In this document: piece by piece, positions 53,316-61,333 of the stretch | Position numbering within the stretch: position 1 is the first letter of the stretch | Layout of the letters: each line of letters opens with the position of its first letter | NCBI GenBank assembly: GCA_902782125.1 | Contig: CACZMA010000003.1 | Location: 23,429-87,428, forward strand | Reading direction: 5' to 3' | DNA from: Oscillospiraceae bacterium | GTDB lineage: Bacteria; Bacillota; Clostridia; Saccharofermentanales; Saccharofermentanaceae | Length of the DNA stretch: 64,000 bases | The notes under the pieces: model-generated | The model's input: the letters and a program-made list of their open reading frames with translations, nothing else | Database searches by the model: none | What the model was told of the DNA's origin: nothing | Position numbers and translations under genes: made by a program

Positions 53316-55715
53316 TTAAGCCTTGATGCCCTTGCACTCGTTCATGTACTGTCTGATGGGTGCGACGTCGGAGAAGACTTTCGCGCCGTCAGCGTCGGGA
53401 ACGATGAGAGTAGGAACGTTTACGATGTTGTACTTCTCTGCGATCTCGGGCTCGTCGTCAGCATAGACGAGGTCGTAGTCGAAGCGCTGCTCGTCGAACA
53501 TTGCTTTGACCTGCTTGCACTTGGGGCAGGTGTGTGTCGTTACGAGGATCGGCTTGTCTACGGAGTCTGTGGGAAGAAGCTCGGGTGTCTCCTTCTCAGC
53601 GAACTCGCCGAGAGTAACGGTGGAAGTCTTGGGACGCATGTGTGAGTTCTCGATGTCATATGTGCATCTGTCCTTGAACTCCTGTGCCTTACCGTCGTTC
53701 CAGTTCTTGATAGGTCTGTAGTAACCCGTGATCCTCGAGTATGTCTCGGTAGGCTTGCCGCATACGGGGCATGCCTTGACTTCGCCTGCAAGATAGCCGT
53801 GAGCTGCACAGATGGAGTAGGTCGGGCTCATCGTGTAGTAAGGAAGCTTGTAGTTCTCAGCTATCTTACGAACGAGCGAAGCTGCTGCCTTCCAGTCGGG
53901 AAGTCTCTCACCGAGGAATGCATGGAATACCGTGCCTGATGTATAGAGTGTCTGCAGGTCGTCCTGAACGTCCAGTGCATCGAAGATATCGGATGTGTAT
54001 CCTACGGGCAGGTGTGAGCTGTTGGTGTAGTAGAATACGCCGGAAGCATCGTTTGCAGTGATGATGTTCGGGAACTTCTCCTTGTCGTGCTTAGCAAGAC
54101 GGTAGGATGTGGACTCAGCAGGTGTTGCTTCGAGGTTATAGAGATCGCCGTACTTCTCCTGATAGTCAGACAGCTTGTTCCTCATGTGGTTCAATACCTT
54201 CTTAGCGAACTCCTGTGATTCCTTGTTCGTGAGATCCTTGCGGAGCCACTTGGCATTGAGGCATGTCTCGTTCATGCCGACAAGACCAATCGTGGAGAAG
54301 TGGTTGTTGAATGTTCCGAGGTAGTGTCTCGTGTAAGGATAGAGACCTTCGTCGAGGAGCTTTGTGATGGTGTTCCTCTTGATCTTGAGAGATCTTGCGG
54401 ATACATCCATCAGGTGGTCTAACTGCTTGAAGAAGTCTTCCTCATTATTTGCGAGGAAACCGATCCTCGGGAGGTTGATCGTAACAACGCCGACTGAACC
54501 TGTTGACTCGCCGGATCCGAAGAATCCGCCGGACTTCTTCCTGAGCTCTCTGAGGTCAAGTCTGAGACGGCAGCACATGGAACGTACATCGGAAGGCTCC
54601 ATGTCGGAGTTGATGTAGTTGGAGAAGTAAGGGATGCCGTACTTTGCTGTCATCTCGAAGAGGAGCTTGTTGTTCTCTGTCTCGGACCAGTCGAAGTCTC
54701 TTGTGATGGAGTATGTCGGGATAGGATACTGGAAGCCTCTGCCGTTGGCATCGCCCTCGATCATGATCTCGATGAATGCTCTGTTGACCATGTCCATCTC
54801 GGCCTTACAATCCTTGTACTTGAAGTCCATCTCCTTGCCGCCGACGATGCAGTTCTGCTCTGCCAGGTCGTTAGGAACTGTCCAGTCAAGAGTAATGTTG
54901 GTAAAGGGAGACTGTGTACCCCATCTGGAAGGTGTGTTAACGCCGTAGATGAAGGACTGGATGTCCTGCTTTACCTGCTTATATGAGAGGTTATCAACCT
55001 TTACAAAAGGTGCGAGGTAAGTATCAAAGGAGGAGAAAGCCTGAGCGCCTGCCCACTCGTTCTGCATGATGCCGAGGAAGTTGACCATCTGGTTGCAGAG
55101 TGTTGAGAGGTGCTTTGCGGGAGCGGATGTGATCTTGCCGGGGATGCCGCCCAAGCCCTGCTGGATGAGCTGCTTGAGAGACCAGCCTGCGCAGTAACCT
55201 GTGAGCATGGACAGATCGTGAATGTGGATGTCAGCATTCCTGTGTGCGTCTGCGATCTCCTTGTCGTAGATCTCAGAGAGCCAGTAGTTAGCCGTGATGG
55301 CACCGGAGTTGGAGAGGATAAGTCCGCCTACGGAATAAGTAACGGTGGAGTTCTCCTTAACACGCCAGTCCTCGACCTTGACGTAGCTGTCTACGAGGTT
55401 CTTGTAGTTGAGGAGGGCAGAATTCATATTGCGGATCTTCTCACGCTGATTTCTGTAGAGGATGTATGCCTTAGCGACGTCCTCATAACCCATTCTCTGA
55501 AGTGTTACCTCGACGCTGTCCTGGATGGACTCGACGTCGACCTTGCCGTCGACAGCCTTCGACTCGCAGTCGGATACGGCATTGAGTGCGAGCATATCGA
55601 TGATCTGCTTGTTGTACTCCCTCTTCTGTGCAACAAAAGCCTTCTCGATAGCGCCGGAGATCTTGCTTAAGTCAAACTCAACCTCTTTACCGTCTCTCTT
55701 GATGATCTTGTACAT
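53316..55715 (-). CDS. nrdD: Anaerobic ribonucleoside-triphosphate reductase with C-terminal redoxin domain
   Basis: 799 residues. An ATP-cone (MYKIIKRDGKEVEFDLSKIS) spans ~1-95, followed by the ten-stranded glycyl-radical barrel (with QNEWAGAQAFSSFDTYLAPF, NLPRIGFL and YTNSSHLPVGYT). The zinc-site segment CPVCGKP and glycyl-radical loop SRITGYYRP (G ~664) come next. From ~709 to 799 a glutaredoxin/thioredoxin-like domain is fused, with a CPKC active site at ~730. It reduces ribonucleotides to deoxyribonucleotides without oxygen; the redoxin suggests electrons come from a dithiol donor. nrdG lies directly upstream. Confidence 0.95.
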   Translation of the reverse strand: MYKIIKRDGKEVEFDLSKISGAIEKAFVAQKREYNKQIIDMLALNAVSDCESKAVDGKVDVESIQDSVEVTLQRMGYEDVAKAYILYRNQREKIRNMNSALLNYKNLVDSYVKVEDWRVKENSTVTYSVGGLILSNSGAITANYWLSEIYDKEIADAHRNADIHIHDLSMLTGYCAGWSLKQLIQQGLGGIPGKITSAPAKHLSTLCNQMVNFLGIMQNEWAGAQAFSSFDTYLAPFVKVDNLSYKQVKQDIQSFIYGVNTPSRWGTQSPFTNITLDWTVPNDLAEQNCIVGGKEMDFKYKDCKAEMDMVNRAFIEIMIEGDANGRGFQYPIPTYSITRDFDWSETENNKLLFEMTAKYGIPYFSNYINSDMEPSDVRSMCCRLRLDLRELRKKSGGFFGSGESTGSVGVVTINLPRIGFLANNEEDFFKQLDHLMDVSARSLKIKRNTITKLLDEGLYPYTRHYLGTFNNHFSTIGLVGMNETCLNAKWLRKDLTNKESQEFAKKVLNHMRNKLSDYQEKYGDLYNLEATPAESTSYRLAKHDKEKFPNIITANDASGVFYYTNSSHLPVGYTSDIFDALDVQDDLQTLYTSGTVFHAFLGERLPDWKAAASLVRKIAENYKLPYYTMSPTYSICAAHGYLAGEVKACPVCGKPTETYSRITGYYRPIKNWNDGKAQEFKDRCTYDIENSHMRPKTSTVTLGEFAEKETPELLPTDSVDKPILVTTHTCPKCKQVKAMFDEQRFDYDLVYADDEPEIAEKYNIVNVPTLIVPDADGAKVFSDVAPIRQYMNECKGIKA

Positions 55716-55727
55716 GTTCCTTCTCCT

Positions 55728-56426
55728 TTATTCTTCCCCGCGGATCTTTGTCTGCGGTATTATTTCCTTTGCATTCGCGAGAGCCTGCTTCAGCTCTTCT
55801 TCAGTCAGCGCCGTCATCCCTTCGCCTGCGACCAGATCTCCCGAGTCGACAAAATTCTGAAGGAAGTATCTCGGAGATCCTTCTACCATCTTTGCCAGCT
55901 CACCGAAGTCTTCAGGTCTGTGGAGCGGTGATACGACCGTTGTCCTGAATTCATATTCCACACCGCTGCTTCTTATGATGTTGATGCTCTCCAATATCTT
56001 GGAAGTATCAAATCCCGGTATTCCTACCGTCTCGGCATATCTGTCCAATGTATTCTTCAGATCCATCGCGACCATATCGACATTGCCGGAATCAAGTATC
56101 TCCTTGACCTTGTCCGGGAAGCTCCCGTTGGTATCAAGCTTAACCTTGAATCCCATCGATTTGATCTTCGCGATAAATTCATTCAGGTCGGGCTGCAGCG
56201 TGGGTTCGCCGCCGGTGATGCAGACCCCGTCAAGGATGCCCTGTCTCTTCTTCAGGAACGAGAAGAACTCTTCTTCGGGAAGCAGATTCTCTTCCTCGAT
56301 CCTGTTGACGAGAGATGCGTTCTGGCAGAACGGACATCTCATATTGCATCCCACCGTGAATACCGTACAGGCAACCAGACCGGGGTAGTCTAGAAGTGTG
56401 AGTTTCTGAAGTCCCCCGAGTCTCAT
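55728..56426 (-). CDS. nrdG: Anaerobic ribonucleotide reductase-activating protein
   Basis: 232 residues of the radical SAM superfamily. The [4Fe-4S] motif CNMRCPFC (C27, C31, C34) is followed by GVCITGGEPTLQPDL, the GGE SAM-binding motif. The length exceeds classical NrdG (~155 residues) and fits the longer NrdG2-like form. It generates the glycyl radical on NrdD, whose gene follows 12 bases downstream. The order nrdG-nrdD is the reverse of the common arrangement. Two NrdR-box-like sites lie upstream. RBS GGAG before the ATG. Confidence 0.93.
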   Translation of the reverse strand: MRLGGLQKLTLLDYPGLVACTVFTVGCNMRCPFCQNASLVNRIEEENLLPEEEFFSFLKKRQGILDGVCITGGEPTLQPDLNEFIAKIKSMGFKVKLDTNGSFPDKVKEILDSGNVDMVAMDLKNTLDRYAETVGIPGFDTSKILESINIIRSSGVEYEFRTTVVSPLHRPEDFGELAKMVEGSPRYFLQNFVDSGDLVAGEGMTALTEEELKQALANAKEIIPQTKIRGEE

Positions 56427-56496
56427 TTCCGTCTCCTTTATTCGGCAGATATTGTGCAGGTGCGAGCGCTTTCTCTTGCGAAGTGCCCCTTTAGAT

Positions 56497-56544
56497 TACC
56501 CATATCTTGTGGTCAAGTCAATAGCGAACCACTAGATATTGTGG
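56497..56544. promoter_or_regulatory. Pair of NrdR-box-like sites upstream of nrdG-nrdD
   Basis: CCACTAGATATTGTGG (56529-56544) is close to the NrdR palindrome pattern ACACWATATATTGTGT. A second, weaker copy ending CTTGTGG (56497-56512) lies exactly 32 bases away measured from the shared GTGG, i.e. three helical turns, as is usual for NrdR. A TTGACT on the minus strand lies between them and a TAATCT is 17 bases further, so the sites overlap a likely promoter. No nrdR gene is in the window. Confidence 0.65.
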
Positions 56545-56581
56545 CTTGTAATAATACTGTAACAGTTCAAGAAAAACTGAC

Positions 56582-56605
56582 AAAAAGCCCGCTGTTAAGC
56601 GGACT
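56582..56605 (-). terminator. Terminator after the SDR gene
   Basis: AGCCCGCT (56586-56593) pairs with AGCGGACT (56598-56605), one G-U wobble, loop GTTA. On the minus strand TTTTT follows directly. It ends the three-gene minus-strand cluster. Confidence 0.75.
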
Positions 56606-56637
56606 TCAGGCGATCTTACCCCTTCCGGGAGCTGAGA

Positions 56638-57324
56638 TTATTTTCGGGAGATGCGGTTAAATTGCGGTCTGACCTCGACCTCGGTCACGGCTGCGCCCTC
56701 CCTCATGGAGAGCACATCTTTTACGCATTCGGCAACATCTTCCGGGAGCAGGAAGCACCCGTCTTCAGCAGACGGCTCGAAATCGGCATTCCTGTAAAGC
56801 TTGGTCCCCGCCGTAAGATCGGGGCACACCGTGACGACGCGGACGCCGTGCTTTCGAACCTCTTCGAAGAGACTCCTGCCGAAGCTTCGAAGTCCTGCCT
56901 TGAACGCGCCGTAGCAAGCGCCGTGGGTATTGATCCTGGTGGAGGTCACGGATGCTATGTTGATGACGGTTCCCTTTGTATCCTTGAGTTCGGGAAGAAG
57001 AGCTGACGTCAGGATCATGGGGGCCTCGAGATCCGTCCTGCACATCTCCATGATCTGATCCGGAGTCATGAACTCGGCAAGACCGTAATAAGCGCTGCCT
57101 GCCGCATTGACCAGAAGATGGCATGGTCTGATCTTCGATACGCGCTCGAGGAGTATGGATGTGTCCCTGATGTCCATCGATATCCGTTCTTCGAAGAAGG
57201 TATCCTTCTCGTCGAACACTCTTCCTATCCCGTATACCTTATAACCGCTCTCTGCGAGCATCCTCGATATGGCATTGCCGATGCCGGATGAAGCTCCGGT
57301 AACTATCGCTGTCTTCAGTTCCAT
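56638..57324 (-). CDS. Short-chain dehydrogenase/reductase
   Basis: 228 residues from the ATG at 57324 with a GGGAG site upstream. The cofactor motif TGASSGIG begins at residue 9, VNAAGSAYYG follows, and the catalytic Tyr and Lys are in CYGAFKAGL (YxxxK), with the Ser in INIASVTSTRI. It is a classical SDR using NAD(P)H; the substrate is unknown. It overlaps the stop of the radical-SAM gene by ten bases and is last in an operon with that gene and a nucleosidase-like gene, suggesting the three act in one small pathway. Confidence 0.88.
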   Translation of the reverse strand: MELKTAIVTGASSGIGNAISRMLAESGYKVYGIGRVFDEKDTFFEERISMDIRDTSILLERVSKIRPCHLLVNAAGSAYYGLAEFMTPDQIMEMCRTDLEAPMILTSALLPELKDTKGTVINIASVTSTRINTHGACYGAFKAGLRSFGRSLFEEVRKHGVRVVTVCPDLTAGTKLYRNADFEPSAEDGCFLLPEDVAECVKDVLSMREGAAVTEVEVRPQFNRISRK

Positions 57325-58289
57325 GTGAATATCTTCTCCCTTCCTATGTATCTTCCGAGCAGGCTGCACATGTGCTCCTGCATGTTCCTGTCGTCTTCTT
57401 CCGTGTACTGGGCAACGCCGCCTTTTACCGTGTACGGATACCAGGCTATCTCATTGCCGGGCGATCTTCTTCTCATCGAATTAAGATACTCTCCCGAGAT
57501 CCTGAACGTGCCGACGCTCACGTCTGTTATGCGTGTAAGGTCTATGCTGCCGGCGACTTCTTCCACGAATCTCTCATAGCATTCCTGCCAGTTTGGGATC
57601 TTGATCATCGGGTCGAAGCATAGCCTTACCCTGCAGCCCGCATCAAGAGCCCGGGCCGCTGCCCTTATCCTGTCGGACGGCCGCGGTGCACCGGACTCGT
57701 ATCTTCCGGCAACTTCTTCGGGTGATACAGTAAATGCATAGATGACATTGGGAACAGCACGGAGATCCTGCGGCGCGGCCTTCGTCCTGAGCTCCACAAG
57801 AAGGTCTTCATTCTCTTCGGCAATATCGCACCATCTGCCTGCAAGCCCTGTCAGATGATCAAGTGCGATAAGGTCTGTGTCATAAGAAGCGCAGACATAC
57901 ATCGGTCCTTCGGCAAGGTGACTTCTTACCTCCGACGCATAGTCATCAAAGTTCACGAAGACGACTATATATGAAGAAGGATACATTCCCTTGAGATAGC
58001 AGTAAGCGCAGTCGAAGGGACAGTTCATGACAGAGCTGGCATAATAGAAATACCTCTGTCCGAAAGACTGACAGACGGGTGCTCCTTTGTATATCCTGGC
58101 ACCGGTCCTGACCGCGAGGATCAGGCACGGGTTCTCCTTCTGGAACACGATATCCTGCCTCGGTCTGTCGAAGACATCTTTGTAGTGGTCTATGTCTATG
58201 ACCACGCTCCCCTGAAGCTTCGACAGGATCGCATCAGTCAGAGGGTAAGCGCGGGCTCCCTTCTCAACGTAGACGTGCGAATATCTCAT
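57315..58289 (-). CDS. Radical SAM protein of the spore photoproduct lyase family
   Basis: 324 residues from the ATG at 58289, preceded by AAGGAG; a longer in-frame extension inside the nucleosidase gene is rejected. The cluster-binding motif is MNCPFDCAYCYLKG (CxxxCxxC), as in spore photoproduct lyase and its relatives. Other parts (VCASYDTDLIALDHLTG, VELRTKAAP, AFTVSPEEVAGRYESGAPRPSDR) match the SPL-like family. Because the neighbours are an SDR and a nucleoside-phosphorylase-like protein rather than spore genes, a function other than thymine-dimer repair is quite possible. It overlaps the upstream gene by 26 bases. Confidence 0.8.
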   Translation of the reverse strand: MRYSHVYVEKGARAYPLTDAILSKLQGSVVIDIDHYKDVFDRPRQDIVFQKENPCLILAVRTGARIYKGAPVCQSFGQRYFYYASSVMNCPFDCAYCYLKGMYPSSYIVVFVNFDDYASEVRSHLAEGPMYVCASYDTDLIALDHLTGLAGRWCDIAEENEDLLVELRTKAAPQDLRAVPNVIYAFTVSPEEVAGRYESGAPRPSDRIRAAARALDAGCRVRLCFDPMIKIPNWQECYERFVEEVAGSIDLTRITDVSVGTFRISGEYLNSMRRRSPGNEIAWYPYTVKGGVAQYTEEDDRNMQEHMCSLLGRYIGREKIFTWN

Positions 58290-58992
58290 CCAATATCTCC
58301 TTGCCTGCTCTCTTATCCTTAACGGGGATGCGCCCCTCGTCGCGCATATCATCCAGCATCTGTTCCAGCTCTGCCTTCCTGCCCGATACTTCCGCATAAT
58401 GCCTGAGTGAAGCAAATTCGTTGCGCATATATTGAGAGAGCCTTAGTTCGTCAGCCAGATCTTCCGGGACTGCCGTTACCGCATGATCTTCCCTGTCTTC
58501 TGCAAGGCTATCTGCGACCTTCTTTATTCCGATGAGATGCCGCCTTATGAGCTGCGTCACATCAGCTGCCGAGGGCCTTGTCGTGCCGTCATCGGAGACG
58601 GCCTTGATGAATGCGACGGAAGAAGGCGCGACGGTCTTCAATGCCCATTCGCAGATGATCGCCGCTTCCATATCGAAGACGGCATCTTCCAAGATCTCGT
58701 TTACTTCGTCTGCCACGGTGACAAGACGGGTCTCAGTCAAAGGTAAGCCTTTCCGCATGTCGGGATAGAAGACTCTCCCCGTAAGGCTGTTTTCGATGCG
58801 GTTGGCAAGGTATGCCGAACCGATGTGCCTGCCCGCCGCACAGCCTATGTTGAGGATGCGATCGTCAGATGTGAGCGCGATGGAATCCAGCTTAGTCCTG
58901 CACCTGTCTCCGACGCCCGTCACGATAACGGTCCCGGGCACGCCGATAAGCGCAGCGGCTTCACACTTGAGAGCTGTCAGGACATACAGCAT
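58264..58992 (-). CDS. Nucleoside phosphorylase/MTA-SAH nucleosidase-like protein
   Basis: 242 residues. The start is the ATG at 58992, with AAGGAG eight bases before; an in-frame GTG three codons upstream is too close to that site. YVLTALKCEAAALI, ILNIGCAAGRHIGSAYLANRI, and VFDMEAAIICEWALKT (the substrate-binding ME motif) are typical of the phosphorylase superfamily. The sequence is shorter than, and differs from, authentic MTA/SAH nucleosidase, so the nucleoside substrate is uncertain. First gene of the operon with the radical SAM and SDR genes, divergent from trpS. Confidence 0.72.
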   Translation of the reverse strand: MLYVLTALKCEAAALIGVPGTVIVTGVGDRCRTKLDSIALTSDDRILNIGCAAGRHIGSAYLANRIENSLTGRVFYPDMRKGLPLTETRLVTVADEVNEILEDAVFDMEAAIICEWALKTVAPSSVAFIKAVSDDGTTRPSAADVTQLIRRHLIGIKKVADSLAEDREDHAVTAVPEDLADELRLSQYMRNEFASLRHYAEVSGRKAELEQMLDDMRDEGRIPVKDKRAGKEILDEIFARLR

Positions 58993-59066
58993 CACGCACA
59001 CTCCTTTTTTTAGACAATTATATTATAAAGTGTTAATATTAGTCGTTATCAGTTATGGAGGACTAT

Positions 59067-60056
59067 ATGGACAGATTACTGACGGGACTTCAGCCCAGCG
59101 GCGCACTTACGATCGGAAACTATGCAGGCGGCATCAGCCAGATAGTAAATTATCAGAAGGACTACGAGACATTCCTCTTCGTCCCTGACATGCACGCCAT
59201 CACCGTACCTCAGGATCCTGAGGCTCTGCACAGGAACATCATCAACGCCATCGCGATGTATATTGCCTGCGGCGTCGATCCCGATCTCGAGAATATGCAC
59301 ATCTACATCCAGTCAGAGAATCTGTATCATGCGAACCTGTCCTGGATATTCGAGTGCCACACTCCTCACGGAGACCTCACCCGTATGCATCAGTTCAAGG
59401 CCAAGTCTGCACTTCACGAGACTTTCACCGAAGGCCTCGTAACGTATCCTGACCTCATGGCTGCCGACATCCTTTTGTATGACCCCAAGTACGTTCCTAC
59501 CGGTATCGATCAGAAGCAGCACGTAGAGCTCGCGAGGAACATCGCCATCCGCTTCAACAACAGATACGGCGAACTGTTCAGAGTACCCGAGCCGATGATC
59601 CCTACGATCGGTGCCAAGATAAGAGATCTTCAGAATCCGGAGCAGAAGATGAGCAAGTCCACTGCCAACCCCAAGGCTTCCGTCTTCCTCTCTGATACGG
59701 AGAAGCAGATTCGCAAGAAGATCATGTCCGCAGTAACCGATTCAGACGGCGTCATCAAGTTCGACGAAGAGAACAAGCCGGGCGTATCCAACCTCCTCAC
59801 CATCTATTCCGTATTCAGCGGATGTTCTATAGAGGATGCGGTTGCAAAGTTCGAAGGCGGCGGATACGGCGACCTCAAGAAGGGCGTTGCGGATGTCGTT
59901 GTCGAGAAGCTCATGCCCGTTCAGGAGAACTATGAGAAGGTCATCTCCAGCGGCAGGATCGACGAGATCCTCGACGCAGGCAGAGAGTTCTCCAATAAGA
60001 TCGCTGAAGAGAAATACGAGCGTGTCAGGAAGGCTGTCGGATTCGGAAGGATCTGA
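59067..60056 (+). CDS. trpS: Tryptophanyl-tRNA synthetase
   Basis: 329 residues from the ATG at 59067, with TGGAGG five bases upstream (an earlier ATG contains part of that site). Class I features: QPSGALTIGNYAGG (HIGH-like region), CHTPHGDLTRMHQFK, DQKQHVELARNIA, and KMSKSTANP (KMSKS). It charges tRNA-Trp. No T-box leader or other amino-acid-sensing element precedes it; the gap to the divergent gene is only 74 bases. The stop abuts the convergent GH10 stop directly. Confidence 0.97.
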   Translation: MDRLLTGLQPSGALTIGNYAGGISQIVNYQKDYETFLFVPDMHAITVPQDPEALHRNIINAIAMYIACGVDPDLENMHIYIQSENLYHANLSWIFECHTPHGDLTRMHQFKAKSALHETFTEGLVTYPDLMAADILLYDPKYVPTGIDQKQHVELARNIAIRFNNRYGELFRVPEPMIPTIGAKIRDLQNPEQKMSKSTANPKASVFLSDTEKQIRKKIMSAVTDSDGVIKFDEENKPGVSNLLTIYSVFSGCSIEDAVAKFEGGGYGDLKKGVADVVVEKLMPVQENYEKVISSGRIDEILDAGREFSNKIAEEKYERVRKAVGFGRI

Positions 60057-61271
60057 TCACAGTTCAACTGTCTCCTGACCCTGACCGAGCGTTACGCCGT
60101 CGTCTTCCGGTGATATCTTATATGTTCCCTTGAAGCCTTTGATCTCTGCGATGCCGTCTTCGTTTGTGGTGATCACGGTATCCGTATGCCACTCATTGAA
60201 GATAAGATCGCGGAGAAGATGATACGAAGGCTTCTCGCTGTTATCGAGTCTTAAGAATCCGCTCGGAGCATTAAGCCACGCGCCGTCCGTAAAATCCCAT
60301 GTGGTTATCGCCTGCACCAGAGGATTATCGAACAAGATCCTGTACATCTCTTCTATCTGTTCAGCCTGACGCGCCTCACCTGCAGGAGTGGAAGGCCACT
60401 GCTCTGCCGTAACAACAAAATCGTTAAGATCTTCTATCTCGGGCGGCACGAGATAGTCGCCTGATGTAAGCGTGTTCTCGGTAAAATGTATCGGCAGTCC
60501 GAACCTTCCGAACCTGTCCAGCACATCCAGGATCTTCTCCCTGTCCCAGTATCCCTGATGCTGATGCGACTGTATTCCGATCGCAGTAAGCGGCACTCCT
60601 GCATCCAGGCACCTCTCTATCAGCTCCTCATACTTGGGAGATGTATTGAAATCATTCAGCAGGAGCTCGGCTTCCGGATTTGACTTATGCGCTGCATCGA
60701 AAACAGCCTTCACCAGCGGGACCTGCCCGTACTCCTTACACACTCTGGTCACTGCATTATCGTACTTATCGAAGACCGGCATGATGACCACTTCGTTGAT
60801 GACATCCCACATGTCTATGGTGCCCTTGAAGCCGGTCACCTCGCGCTCTATGCGTCCCTTAAGCTTACTGAGTATCGTCTCGTTGTCATAGTTCATGAGC
60901 CAGTCGGCACACACCGTATGCCACACGAGAGGGTGGCCTTTGCAGACGACACCGCGCTCCGTGAGATACTTCGCGGCAAGCATCCTGCTCTCTGTCTCGG
61001 GTTTGCCCTCTTCAGCTTCGAACCTTCCGAGATAGAACGGCAGTGTGGCATAGTTGAACACATTAAGCCACTTGTCCATTCTTTCCTTGTAGAAGGATCT
61101 CTCGTACTCGTTCTCGGTCCTGTAATAACTTACAAAATCAAAGCCGCCGCAGCCGAACAGGAACTTATGGCTGATCTGCTCCGCCTTAAGGCGCCTGCCG
61201 GCAAGAGGATTTCCGTTGGTGTCAGTGAACCTTACGGTCTTGGTTGACTTTCTGTGTGCAAGGTCTGCCAT
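60057..61271 (-). CDS. GH10 endo-beta-xylanase-type hydrolase, intracellular
   Basis: 404 residues with no signal peptide. From ~residue 30 to 340 a GH10 TIM barrel: KGHPLVWHTVCADWL, the acid/base Glu in DMWDVINEVV, LLNDFNTS, IGIQSHQH, and the nucleophile Glu in IHFTENTL. GH10 proteins hydrolyse beta-1,4-xylan or xylo-oligosaccharides; without secretion this one should trim imported xylo-oligomers. A C-terminal ~60 residues (EWHTDTVITTNEDGIAEIKGF) form a small beta domain. GGGAGG precedes the ATG. It is convergent with trpS (stop codons abut). Confidence 0.88.
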   Translation of the reverse strand: MADLAHRKSTKTVRFTDTNGNPLAGRRLKAEQISHKFLFGCGGFDFVSYYRTENEYERSFYKERMDKWLNVFNYATLPFYLGRFEAEEGKPETESRMLAAKYLTERGVVCKGHPLVWHTVCADWLMNYDNETILSKLKGRIEREVTGFKGTIDMWDVINEVVIMPVFDKYDNAVTRVCKEYGQVPLVKAVFDAAHKSNPEAELLLNDFNTSPKYEELIERCLDAGVPLTAIGIQSHQHQGYWDREKILDVLDRFGRFGLPIHFTENTLTSGDYLVPPEIEDLNDFVVTAEQWPSTPAGEARQAEQIEEMYRILFDNPLVQAITTWDFTDGAWLNAPSGFLRLDNSEKPSYHLLRDLIFNEWHTDTVITTNEDGIAEIKGFKGTYKISPEDDGVTLGQGQETVEL

Positions 61272-61333
61272 AATGTCACCTCCCGGCTGATGTCTTAATA
61301 ATGCGTAGTCACCGTTACGAAATCCTTTGCCTG

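Noticed and set aside
58993..59066. T-box leader for trpS
   Set aside because: The gap is 74 bases and contains no specifier loop, T-box sequence or terminator.
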